Shown piece by piece: positions 35,851 to 46,154 of a DNA stretch of 64,000 nt. The notes below the pieces were generated by a model. That model saw nothing but the letters and a program-made list of their open reading frames with translations. It ran no database searches and had not been told where the DNA came from. Source of the DNA: Sorghum bicolor (Eukaryota > Streptophyta > Magnoliopsida > Poales > Poaceae); contig NC_012871.2 of the NCBI RefSeq assembly GCF_000003195.3, forward strand, positions 17,428,658-17,492,657, in the 5' to 3' direction. The first letter of the stretch is position 1; every line of letters begins with the position of its first letter. The translations under genes and the position numbers were made by a program.

Positions 35851-38235
35851 TTACTGATTTTCGAAGAATGTTTTGTAAGCTTCTCTTAAATAATCCTCCG
35901 TCTCCCAAGTAGCATCTTCTTCCCCGCGGTTACTCCACAACACCTTGTAGAACTTAACCACACGATTACGAGTCTCCCATTCCTTGCGATCAAGAATCGC
36001 TACGGGTTTCTCCTCGTACACCAGATCTGATTTCAACTTGATGTCTCGAACTTCCACTCGTTCCTCCGGTACACGAAGGCACTTCTTTAATTGTGATACG
36101 TAGAAGACAGGGAAAATTGCCCTAAGCGTAACTGGGAGTTGAACTTTGTACGCCACATTCCCTTTCTTTTCGAGAATCCGATAAGGTCCCACATAACGAG
36201 GTGCAAGCTTTCGCTTGACTCCGAACCTTTGTACACCCTTCATCGGAGACACCTTGATATACACATGGTCACCAACTGAAAACTCAATCGGCTTCCTTCT
36301 TTTGTCGGCATAACTTTTCTGACGAGCTTGAGCAGCTTCCAGATGTTGCTGGATGGTACGGACTTTCTGCTCTGCTTCGTTCACGAAATCGATGTCATAA
36401 TACCTTCGTTCTCCGGCTTCTACCCAATTCAACGGGGTTCGACACTTTCGACCGTACAGGGCTTCAAATGGAGCCATCTTGATACTCTCCTGATAACTAT
36501 TGTTGTAGGAGAACTCAGCTAATGGCAACCACTTAATCCAAGAACCTTTTGAAGAGAGAGCACATGCCCTCAACATGTCTTCTAGGATTTGGTTAACACG
36601 TTCAGTTTGACCTGCAGTTTGGGGATGATAAGCAGAGCTACGGACTAAATGAGTACCAATTTGCTCATGCAGACATTCCCAAAAACGAGCAGTGAACTGT
36701 GGTCCACGATCTGATATAATTGTTCGAGGCACACCATATTGACGAACAATGTGCTCGAAATACAATTCTGCATATTGATGCGGACGATAGTCAGTTCGAA
36801 CTGGAATAAATCGAGCAACCTTGGTCAAACGATCTACAATTACCCAGATGGAGTCGTAACCCTTAACAGAAGTTGGGAGTCCACTGATGAAATCCATGCT
36901 GACTTCTTCCCATTTCCAACCAGGAATTGACAAGGGTTGAAGCAAACCAGCTTTTATGTGAACAGCCTTCACACGACAACAATTGTCACAACGAGCGACA
37001 AAAGCAACGATCTCCTTTTTCATCTTTGTCCACCAAAACAAAGGTTTCAGATCCTGATACATCTTGCTACTACCAGGATGGATAGACAATTTGGATGAAT
37101 GAGCTTCAGATAAGATCTGATTTCGCAGATCGCGGTCTTTTGGGACCACTAGTCGATCTTTGAACCAAAGAATTCCGTTCTCATCGACTCGGAAATGCTT
37201 GGTTTCTTCTTCTTTCATTTTCCTTTTTATATGGTGGATGCCTACATCTGTTTGCTGCAATTCGATGACTCGATTGCGAAGAGTACTCTCCAAAGAAATC
37301 TGGTTGAGCACAAGTGGATGCATAAGATGTGACAACAACGGATCTTCCACTTGGATTGAGTGACAGTGCGCTTTACTACTCAAGGCGTCCGCCACCACGT
37401 TTGCCTTGCCCGGATGATAGTGCACTTGTAGATTATAATCTTTAATCAACTCAAGCCACCTTCGCTGCCGCATGTTTAGTTCAGGTTGAGTGAAGATATA
37501 CTTGAGGCTCTTATGATCGGTGTAGATATTACACAGATTACCCAGCAAATAGTGCCTCCAGATTTTCAAAGCATGAACAACTGCCGCCAATTCTAAGTCA
37601 TAAGTAGGGTAATTGACCTCATGCTTTCGAAGTTGGCGCGAGGCATACGCGATAACGCGACCTTCCTGCATCAACACACAGCCTAAACCAATGCCCGACG
37701 CGTCACAAAAGACATCGAAGGGCTTCTCGATATCAGGTTGAGCTAGGACAGGAGCTGATGTCAGCAATGTCCTCAACTTGTAGAATGCCTCTTCACACTC
37801 AGGCGTCCACACAAACTTCTCATCCTTCTGAAGCTGCCGGGTCATAGGCTTGGATATTTTTGAGAATTCAGGAATGAATCGACGATAATATCCAGCCAGA
37901 CCAAGAAAACTCCGAACCTCGTGTACCGAAGTTGGAACTTTCCAATCCAGCACTTCTTGCACCTTAGCCGGATCCACCGATATGCCTTCTTCAGATAAGA
38001 CATGGCCCAAGAAAGGTACTTTCTTCAGCCAAAACTCGCATTTGCTAAACTTGGCATAAAGCTGATGTTCGCGCAAACGCGACAACACTGTACGCAGGTG
38101 CTCTGCATGCTCCTCTTCATTGCAGGAATATACCAAGATATCATCAATGAAGACCACCACAAACTTGTCCAATTCGGGCATGAACACCGAATTCATGAGA
38201 TACATGAAGTGAGCAGGTGCATTTGTAAGACCGAA
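35851..38235 (-). pseudogene. E3 pol, C-terminal part: RT remnant, RNase H, integrase, chromodomain
   Basis: 794 codons are open on the minus strand from the E4 insertion site. The first residues [10 protein letters not shown] are the middle of gypsy reverse transcriptase. The catalytic FIDDILVYS follows at about 28-36. RNase H ([13 protein letters not shown], about 175-190) comes next, then the integrase zinc region (His in IHPGSSKMY, then CDNC). The integrase core has [17 protein letters not shown] and GQTERVNQI, giving D, D and E. The C-terminus has the chromodomain, with [18 protein letters not shown] and [14 protein letters not shown]. In this family the chromodomain directs integration to chromatin. 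No stop codon is present, but the N-terminal reverse-transcriptase motifs are gone and E4 separates the fragment from gag-protease. Confidence 0.92.
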
Positions 38236-38237
38236 GG

Positions 38238-39454
38238 TGATATGACCACGCCAGTAAGCAAGATGTCACAAGCTCTAAGTCAAGCTACAACTACTCAAGT
38301 TTTACCTACACCGACACCAGCCCAAGTCATCGATGGACCGGTTACACGTAGTAGTGCAAAGAAGCTACAACAAGAGGTCCACGCGCTACTTTGTGAGATT
38401 CATTTTAACATTAATGAGAATTATATACTACCTAAGTGTTCTACCTTGATTGTACTCAAGTATATAGAAGAAGAGAAGGATGAATCGGACTCTGAAGAAC
38501 GAACTAGTGCAAGTCCTAGAAGACACGTCAAAAACGGACCAGTGGAAGTCAAAAACGGACCAGTGGAAGTCAAAAACGGACCAGTGCAAAGAAATCTTCA
38601 TAACTTTTTAATCACAAAAGCTATGAAGGCCCATGAGGACTTGTTGGAAAGCTTGTCGAGTCTACTTTCCAATGAATCTAGTGGCGACCAGTTTTGATAC
38701 ACCATATTGCCTGCAGACCAGAATTAGTACAGACTGCTCAGAAGGTCAACAGTCTGCCGTGACAGAATGTTGGTACAAGTTGCCATGCAAAACTGTACCA
38801 ATCTACAACGTTTCGAGGTACATGGCATACATTTCTGGAAAGCCCTTCGAGTCTAGTTTCATACCCAAGAAACGGTTCATCATTTGGACTTCCCAATAAA
38901 AAGTTATGGTCAATTTATTAGAAACTGCTCTGGAGGCCAACAGTCACGCGAAGCCAGTTCGGGAATCCATTCCGAGGGGTCTTTTCACATTGCCTTCACC
39001 TAGAAGCTCTATTTCGTTTTCATACCTATCTAGGAGGATTGTTCCTAGTATAAATATCCCCTACCTCTAAGCTATCAGCAACCTTTGATGATTTGATAAA
39101 CTACATGATATTGCAGCCGTGCTGCTGAGTGCCTTACTCAACCTTTGTTCTTCCTTGTTCTTCTTGGACTTGTGAAGTGAATCCTCTGGGTTCCACTACT
39201 TCGTGCTCTACGGCTTCCGTTCGGCTGCGCCGTATTGTGTGGATTAGCTCCGGATTGTGGTTCTGCGGTCGTTCGGAGATCGAGTCGAAGTCTTCGTGGT
39301 TTCGGTGCCTCTCTCCCCGTCGCTTGGTCGCATCCAACCTTTGTCAGGTATAAAGCTAGTTACCCGCTGTTCGCAGCAAGTTATCCTTGTTCTTTTGATC
39401 TACTGTCGTGAAGATCGGGCCACCCTCGTACCGATTCATATCGGCAACCTATCA
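38238..39454 (+). repeat. E4 5' LTR
   Basis: It carries the coding tail of the E4 ORF as a by-product: the open frame to 38697 ends at the same stop as 43316. It includes a threefold 18-bp tandem repeat encoding KNGPVEV at about 38529-38585. A TATAAATATCC box at about 39051 is the probable core promoter. Confidence 0.92.
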
Positions 39455-39456
39455 AC

Positions 39457-39468
39457 TGGTATCAAAGC
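39457..39468 (+). promoter_or_regulatory. E4 primer-binding site
   Basis: TGGTATCAAAGC starts 2 bases after the LTR. It resembles the initiator-Met tRNA primer site with one changed base. Confidence 0.8.
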
Positions 39469-40103
39469 TTTCGTTGTCACGGTAGGTCTCACAATCATCC
39501 ACATATCTACCTTTAGTTTATCTATCATTTGTTACTGTTTTGTTCATCACCTATAGTCCACTGAAAAAGCCAAAAAAAATCCTAGAGCCCTTTGACGGTA
39601 CTATTATCTTGTGTTTTGTGTTCATCAAGTTGCTAGTCACCCTCTTTACATATATTGTGTTGTGTTTCATTTGCTATCCGCACCCCTGTTAGTATAAAAA
39701 AAGGGTTAAAAAAGTAAAAAAAACAGAGAAAAGAAAAGAGAAAGAACAGGAAAAGTAGAAGAAGAGGAAAGGGGTTGTATTACGGTTTACTCATTGAAAA
39801 TTCAGTTCACACATTCAGATTCTTGGTGATTTATATACCAGCAACATTACATCTTGTGAGCACATCAAATCACTTGATTTTCAGTACCGTAGCCTCCCTT
39901 GTTTAGCCACCTATAGCTCCACCTAAAACTGAAACCGGGACTTTCGACTCGTAATCCTTGCGACCTCGGAATCACTTCTGTTGAGCTGCTACACTAGCAC
40001 AATTCACTGTCCTTGAGAACAGGAAAGAGTATTGGTAAGTAAGAGGTGAGATTGTGTGATTCCACAAATTTACCCATTCCACTATATCTTGCATAAGTGC
40101 TAA
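39469..40103 (+). other. E4 leader, non-coding
   Basis: A long A/G-rich run lies at about 39697-39775. I see no gene. It probably holds the packaging and untranslated leader sequence. Confidence 0.5.
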
Positions 40104-43100
40104 CATGCCAGGATCCAATTCGAGCGTTCGTGGTGGTCGATATGGAGAAAAAAAACATCAGTTTCGCGGGCTGAGTTACGCCAACTACAAAACTCACTAG
40201 TGGAGGCAATGGAGAAGATGTTTGATGAACGTCTTCCTGTGGTGCGCGGTCGGGCTAAACAACATAGCTCAGTCAACTCTCGTCGTGGTCTCTTTGGCCA
40301 CAGTGGACAACATGGAGGAGGTGCTCATGGGCATAGCATTCGCCCCCGTGTGCTCATTGATGATGAAGATTACTATGTGTCTCCCAAAAGAAAAATTCAG
40401 CAAGAGTGCCACCAACCAAAATTGAGTGAGAGAAATCAAAAGGAAAAGATGAGACATTCCACCATACGTGAGAAAGAGTGGCACCAACCAAAATTCAGTG
40501 AGAGAATTCAAAATAAGAAGATGAGAGATTCCACAATATTTGAGGAGAGCCACAAAACTCTATGTGAGAGTGATCTACAAAAATTGAGAGAAAAAAGAGA
40601 TGAATCATGTGAGGAATTATTTACTTCTGACATCATAATACCTTCTATTCTTGTTCCTTTTGTGATGCAGGTTCATGAAGAAAATGATGTTGTGAATTAT
40701 GATCAGCCCCCAATCTTCGATGAGGAAGAACAAGTGATTGTCAATAACAACGATACACATGCATATGTGGCTTCACAAGATGTTGAAGTAATTGTGCATC
40801 AAAACCTATGTGAGAATGAGAGCCACCTTGCCAAAATGAGAGAGAGTGAAAACAAAGGAGAGTTGAGTGACTCCACCCACTATAAGGTTGAGAGTGTCAA
40901 CAATGAGAGTGTGAGGGATACACTACAGAAAAATAGATATTTAGAATGCAGGCCAAGTGAGGATATCTTTGAAACTAACACTCTCATCTCTACTTCTAGT
41001 TTTGTCTTTCTAAATGTACAGGTTGGTGATGAGAATAGAGAAGAGATGGATGCTAAAGACAACACCATACTTGTTGAGAGAAATGAGAAGGTAGCCATTC
41101 AACTAAACCCATTGTGTGTTGCCCAAAACCTGAACCATGACATGGATAACGGTAAGAATTCAGAGGTGCAGTCCTTGGTACTTGAACCACCAAAAAGTCT
41201 AAAAGTCATTGAAAATAAATCAGATTTGAGTTTGCAAAATAAAAAGGCAAGTAATTATGATAATACATATGGTTCAAATGGGATTAACCATACACGAAAT
41301 ATTTGCACTGATTTGATTATTTCACATGTTCACCCGTGTGCTGAAATTTTGCAAGTTGATAACCAAAGTTCAATGATACATGATCTTTTCTATGGTTTGA
41401 TATGGTTCATATACATGATGATTTGCATTCATATGTGTGATACGATGCATTATGTTTCAATGCTCATACATCTTAGAGATGGCTGCACATTTCTCAACCC
41501 TTTAGTTAATTCATCAAAACCATCTAAGATCAACAATGAAGGTAAAAATTCAGAGATTCAAACCTTGGTACATGTAGAATCATTGGATTTAAAATACATG
41601 AAAAATAAATCAAACCTGAATGTTCAACACATATTGAGTATTTGTGATATCACTGTTTCAGCAATAAAACATAACCAAAACATTTGTGCTGATTTGACTG
41701 GAACTCATGTTGATGCAAGTGCTGAGTTTCTTTTTGATGAGAGTCTTTGTGCCTTGAATGATCCCTGCAACACTTCATATGACAACAAACAACACCTCAT
41801 CCAGTCGGTTACTTGTGTTGATTTGTTTACAAGGATATCTCCTCTTGAATGTTTGTGTTATACTATGCTTAACATGCCTATCAATATTGAACAAATGCTT
41901 GAGAAAATTTCTAACATAACATCTTTGAGTTCAATGAATACTACTCATAGCTTCCAGTTTACATTTGTCTTGATTGCAGAACATATTGTAGATACCTTCC
42001 AGGTTCATGCAATTTGTGTAACATATAACAAGCTTGCTGATTTAGACTCAAAAATGTTGAGATATAAACAAAGTGAGAAATCTTTTAAGATGCAACAAAT
42101 GCTTGGTGCTTATGGTTTCGATCAATTCATATTGTCAGCATGTTTGCACCATCCACTTAAAGTTAGAAATCTTGTGCAAAGCAAAGCCTATACACTGAAA
42201 AGTTGTTCATCCACAACTTGGAGCATTGAGTTTAAAAATTATACTTCTAAACCCTTGAATAAATTTTGCTGCCACAATAATTATTGGAATAACATTAGTT
42301 CTCAACATCCATTTGATGAAATGTTTGACCTTCTAAAGATAAAACATGATAACATGAATCAAATGATTGGATTGGAAGAAATTTTTGTGCTCCCATCCTC
42401 TAAACTGTTTGCAGGTTCACCAAAGTTGAGAGAATATTTCTTATATGGAAAAGGAAATAATGCAAAAATAATTTATAATGGAACAAATAAACAAAACAAA
42501 AGAAATGATTATTGGAATTATCAAGGAAATCCACCCTCTATTTTGTCTGAGCTGTTTTCAGGCAAACAAAAGTCGTGGACGACTTTTCTTGAAGGGAGGG
42601 AGGATGATGAGACCATACCAAGGCAATCAACATTCAAGCATCCACTCAAGGTGAAAGCTAAACTTAATTCCAAATCATTTAGGTTTCCACATACAAGGCT
42701 ACTACTTGGTTTATATAATTATAGATTCAAACACCTTGCTATCATGGAACAAGAAGATTGCGATGTTATCACAACATTACAAACCGATGTCCTAGCACAA
42801 CTCTTTGGATCAGAAGAATTAGAGTCGAGGACGACTCCTTTTCAAGAAGGGGAGGATGATATGACCACGCCAGTAAGCAAGATGTCACAAGCTCTAAGTC
42901 AAGCTACAACTACTCAAGTTTTACCTACACCGACACCAGCCCAAGTCATCGATGGACCGGTTACACGTAGTCGTGCAAAGAAGCTACAACAAGAGGTCCA
43001 CGCGCTACTTTGTGAGATTCATTTTAACATTAATGAGAATTATATACTACCTAAGTGTTCTACCTTGATTGTACTCAAGTATATAGAAGAAGAGAAGGAT

Positions 43101-43316
43101 GAATCGGACTCTGAAGAACGAACTAGTGCAAGTCCAAGAAGACACGTCAAAAACGGACCAGTGGAAGTCAAAAACGGACCAGTGGAAGTCAAAAACGGAC
43201 CAGTGCAAAGAAATCTTCATAACTTTTTAATCACAAAAGCTATGAAGGCCCATGAGGACTTGTTGGAAAGCTTGTCGAGTCTACTTTCCAATGAATCTAG
43301 TGGCGACCAGTTTTGA
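40104..43316 (+). CDS. E4 long ORF of unknown function, extending into the 3' LTR
   Basis: An uninterrupted frame of about 1,038 codons runs from a GTG at 40200 to the TGA at 43314-43316; its first ATG is at 40209. The frame is open upstream to at least 40137 (SRAELRQLQNSLVEAMEKMF). An ATG at 40104 (MPGSNSSVRGGRYGE) is in another frame and would join only through a shift in the A-run at about 40148-40155. The N-terminal 60-80 residues resemble the start of a grass gypsy gag. A duplicated block with HQPKLSER/HQPKFSER follows at about 75-115. The middle (about 120-830) is unlike any family I know and includes a hydrophobic segment (LFYGLIWFIYMMICIHMC, about 396-413). The C-terminus crosses the polypurine tract as PFQEGEDD and contains GPVTRSRAKKLQQEV, like the tail of chromovirus Pol proteins. 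Function unknown; it may act in packaging or regulation. Confidence 0.6.
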   Translation, partial: HARIQFERSWWSIWRKKTSVSRAELRQLQNSLVEAMEKMFDERLPVVRGRAKQHSSVNSRRGLFGHSGQHGGGAHGHSIRPRVLIDDEDYYVSPKRKIQQECHQPKLSERNQKEKMRHSTIREKEWHQPKFSERIQNKKMRDSTIFEESHKTLCESDLQKLREKRDESCEELFTSDIIIPSILVPFVMQVHEENDVVNYDQPPIFDEEEQVIVNNNDTHAYVASQDVEVIVHQNLCENESHLAKMRESENKGELSDSTHYKVESVNNESVRDTLQKNRYLECRPSEDIFETNTLISTSSFVFLNVQVGDENREEMDAKDNTILVERNEKVAIQLNPLCVAQNLNHDMDNGKNSEVQSLVLEPPKSLKVIENKSDLSLQNKKASNYDNTYGSNGINHTRNICTDLIISHVHPCAEILQVDNQSSMIHDLFYGLIWFIYMMICIHMCDTMHYVSMLIHLRDGCTFLNPLVNSSKPSKINNEGKNSEIQTLVHVESLDLKYMKNKSNLNVQHILSICDITVSAIKHNQNICADLTGTHVDASAEFLFDESLCALNDPCNTSYDNKQHLIQSVTCVDLFTRISPLECLCYTMLNMPINIEQMLEKISNITSLSSMNTTHSFQFTFVLIAEHIVDTFQVHAICVTYNKLADLDSKMLRYKQSEKSFKMQQMLGAYGFDQFILSACLHHPLKVRNLVQSKAYTLKSCSSTTWSIEFKNYTSKPLNKFCCHNNYWNNISSQHPFDEMFDLLKIKHDNMNQMIGLEEIFVLPSSKLFAGSPKLREYFLYGKGNNAKIIYNGTNKQNKRNDYWNYQGNPPSILSELFSGKQKSWTTFLEGREDDETIPRQSTFKHPLKVKAKLNSKSFRFPHTRLLLGLYNYRFKHLAIMEQEDCDVITTLQTDVLAQLFGSEELESRTTPFQEGEDDMTTPVSKMSQALSQATTTQVLPTPTPAQVIDGPVTRSRAKKLQQEVHALLCEIHFNINENYILPKCSTLIVLKYIEEEKDESDSEERTSASPRRHVKNGPVEVKNGPVEVKNGPVQRNLHNFLITKAMKAHEDLLESLSSLLSNESSGDQF
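42845..42856 (+). promoter_or_regulatory. E4 polypurine tract
   Basis: AGAAGGGGAGGA lies directly before the 3' LTR and is itself inside the ORF, encoding part of QEGED. Confidence 0.8.
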
Positions 43317-44073
43317 TACACCATATTGCCTGCAGACCAGAATTAGTACAGACTGCTCAGAAGGTCAACAGTCTGCCGTGACAGAATGTTGGTACAAGTT
43401 GCCATGCAAAACTGTACCAATATACAACGTTTCGAGGTACATGGCATACATTTCTGGAAAGCCCTTCGAGTCTAGTTTCATACCCAAGAAACGGTTCATC
43501 ATTTGGACTTCCCAATAAAAAGTTATGGTCAGTTTATTAGAAACTGCTCTGGAGGCCAACAGTCACGCGAAGCCAGTTCGGGAATCCATTCCGAGGGGTC
43601 CTTTCACATTGCCTTCACCTAGAAGCTCTATTTCGTTTTCATACCTATCTAGGAGGGTTGTTTCTAGTATAAATATCCCCTACCTCTAAGCTATCAGCAA
43701 CCTTTGATGATTTGATAAACTACATGATATTGCAGCCGTGCTGCTGAGTGCCTTACTCAACCTTTGTTCTTTCTTGTTCTTCTTGGACTTGTGAAGTGAA
43801 TCCTCTGGGTTCCACTACTTCATGCTCTACGGCTTCCGTTCGGCTGCGCCGTATTGTGTGGATTAGCTCTGGATTGTGGTTCTGCGGTCGTTCGGAGATC
43901 GAGTCGAAGTCTTCGTGGTTTCGGTGCCTCTCTCCCCGTCGCTTGGTCGCATCCAACCTTTGTCAGGTATAAAGCTAGTTACCCGCTGTTCGCAGCAAGT
44001 TATCCTTGTTCTTTTGATCTACTGTCGTGAAGATCGGGCCACCCTCGTACCGATTCATATCGGCAACCTATCA
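42857..44073 (+). repeat. E4 3' LTR
   Basis: It pairs with 38238-39454. The end of the long ORF lies at 43316, about 460 bp into the LTR. The E3 reading resumes after the GAAGG copy. Confidence 0.92.
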
Positions 44074-44078
44074 GAAGG

Positions 44079-45794
44079 ACATGACGAGATAGGACGGATA
44101 AGACCCTTCTTCAACAACTCATTTAGTTGGGTCTTAAGCTCAGCTAATTCGTTGGGTGGCATTCTATAAGGTCTTCTAGAGATAGGAGCGGTACCGGGAA
44201 TCAATTCAATTTTGAACTCCACATCCCGATCCGGAGGAAGCCCGGGTAAATCATCAGGAAACACGTCCGGGAACTCACACACCACCGGAATGTCCTGAAT
44301 AGCCTTAGATGTAACTGCATTCACAGTGCTACGGATTTGAATATCACGAGGAAGTTGCACTAGAAATGCCTCCTTGGTATTCGGGTCTTTCAACATCACT
44401 ACACGAGTGGTGGTGTCGATAAGAACTCCGTTGCCACTCATCCACTTCATCCCCAGAATTACATCTATGCCCACACTGGGTAGAACAACCAAATCAGCAA
44501 GAAACTGACGGCCTCCTATTTCCAGAGTTGCCCCCAAAACCACTTGATTGGTGGAAATATCATTTCCCGCAGCACTAATACAATAACTACCCTTATCAAG
44601 TGTAATTGCCTTGAGATTATGCTTAGACACAAATTCAGAACTCACAAAAGAATGCGATGCTCCTGAATCAAAAAGCACAAGCGCGTCATGTTGATTGACC
44701 AGAAACTTACCAGCCGTAACTACCTCACCAGCAGGGATTACTTCTACAGCGGTGTAGTGAACACGCCCCTGACGGACGTTCCCCTGGTTGACCTTCTTTG
44801 GCGGGTAAGGACAGTTGCTCTGCCAATGCCCGGTCTGATTGCAGTTCCAGCACGGACGGTTGGCAGGTGGAGTCTTGGCATAGTTGGGACCCGTGTTGCC
44901 CCTACGAAGAGCAATAGAGTACCCCTTGCGAAAACCCGTCTTGACCTGATTCTTCTTCATCGGAGGGCGGTACCGCTGGTTAGGCGTTGGAGCGCGGAAC
45001 GGGGGCTTAGCTGCCATTGGAGCCTTGGACTGAGATGACCCTGTCCCGGCCTCAAAAGCCCTCTTGCGAGTCTTGGTCATAGTGTACACAGTGTTATAGT
45101 TCTCTTGAGTGAGAGCATCACTGACAAACTCATTGAAAGTTGCACACTTAGTGCGGCCCATAGTCTTCAGCAACTTGGGGCCCAAACCCCGCTTGAAACT
45201 AGCAATCTTTTTCGTCTCCGTGTTCACAAACTCAGGAGCATATCTCGACAAATGATTGAAAGCATGCAAATACTCCTTCAAAGTCTTGTTGCCCTGAGTT
45301 AACTGCATGAACTCGGTATGTTTCATCTCCATAACACCAGGAGGAATGAAATGCCCTTTAAAAGCATCACGAAACAGATTCCAGTCAAGCACAGTGTCGG
45401 CTGGAAGAGCTTCCCGATACTGATTCCACCAGATGCCTGCTGGACCCTGCAGTTGACGAGTTGCATACTCTGCCTTCAAACCTTCAGTCAACCGAAGCAA
45501 GCGGAACTTTTGTTCCACCGTGTTCAGCCATTCTTCAGCTTGAAGGGGTTCTTCAGCTTCTCTGAAAGATGGGGGCTTTGTATCCATGAAGTCCTTGAAG
45601 CTACTGTACTGGTTAGGAGCTGGCCCTTCATGCGCATTACGACCACCCTGATTCACCATCCGATTGATGGTCTCAGTGAGCATCCTCTGATTGTCCACCA
45701 TCATTTGCATTAACTCAGCAGGGTTGGGTGGTGGAGGAGGAGGTGGTGGATTCATGTTTGCACGCTGTTCCGCACCTCGGGTGCCACGAGACAT
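44079..45794 (-). CDS. E3 gag-protease and start of reverse transcriptase (cut off)
   Basis: On the minus strand ATG at 45792-45794 opens MSRGTRGAEQR, followed by a proline run. It is preceded by TGTCTTTTCAG, which looks like a splice acceptor. A Retrotrans_gag domain spans about residues 70-230 (EEWLNTVEQKF to GLGPKLLKTMGR). A CCHC knuckle (CWNCNQTGHWQSNC) is at about 315. The retropepsin has LFDSGASHSFVS at about 375 and VILGMKWM downstream. The frame then enters the reverse-transcriptase start (ISRRPYRMPPNELAELK, GLIRPISS). Right after ISS the RT reading jumps to the MSFGLTNAP block, so about 90-100 residues are deleted and the frame is lost. The ORF itself runs on to 44055 inside the E4 LTR, adding an artificial tail. 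Gag and protease are intact. Confidence 0.9.
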
Positions 45795-46154
45795 CTGAAA
45801 AGACACAGTCAGTGAGCATTGATGATGACAAGATTTGCCGCAGAAGAACTTATATTTATGCCTGAAAGTATTCGAGAGAATAGCTTTTCAGAAAAGGCAC
45901 AATAATTTAATTCCACAAAACAACATCACCAATCCACACATGACAAAGATATCCGCAAAATGCACCTCAACGGGAAACGTCGTCATATCATAACAAACAT
46001 GTTAAGATTGCACATTGGGTCCATAAAGTTATTACACCATCACAGTACATGCCATGAGTCAAGGTCAAGGTTCCATATTACAACATGGTTACAAAAGCAT
46101 CACTGCTAACTGCCAGACTACAAAAGGTCCTCACAAGACACTACCCCCTACTCC
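45795..46154 (-). other. spacer between the extra ORF and gag in E3
   Basis: AT-rich, without a coding frame. It ends in a pyrimidine-rich acceptor-like site just before the gag ATG, so it may be an intron of the element transcript. Confidence 0.45.

Larger units (their letters stand above)
38238..44073 (+). mobile_element. E4: young non-autonomous LTR element inside E3
   Basis: Direct LTRs of 1,217 bp lie at 38238-39454 and 42857-44073. Both start TGATATGACC and end CCTATCA. The GAAGG duplication is perfect at 38233-38237 and 44074-44078. A primer site follows the left LTR and a polypurine tract precedes the right. By eye I count about ten substitutions between the LTRs, so it is the youngest insertion in the stack. 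The 3.4-kb interior has one long ORF and no reverse transcriptase, integrase or protease. Its orientation is opposite to E3. Confidence 0.93.
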
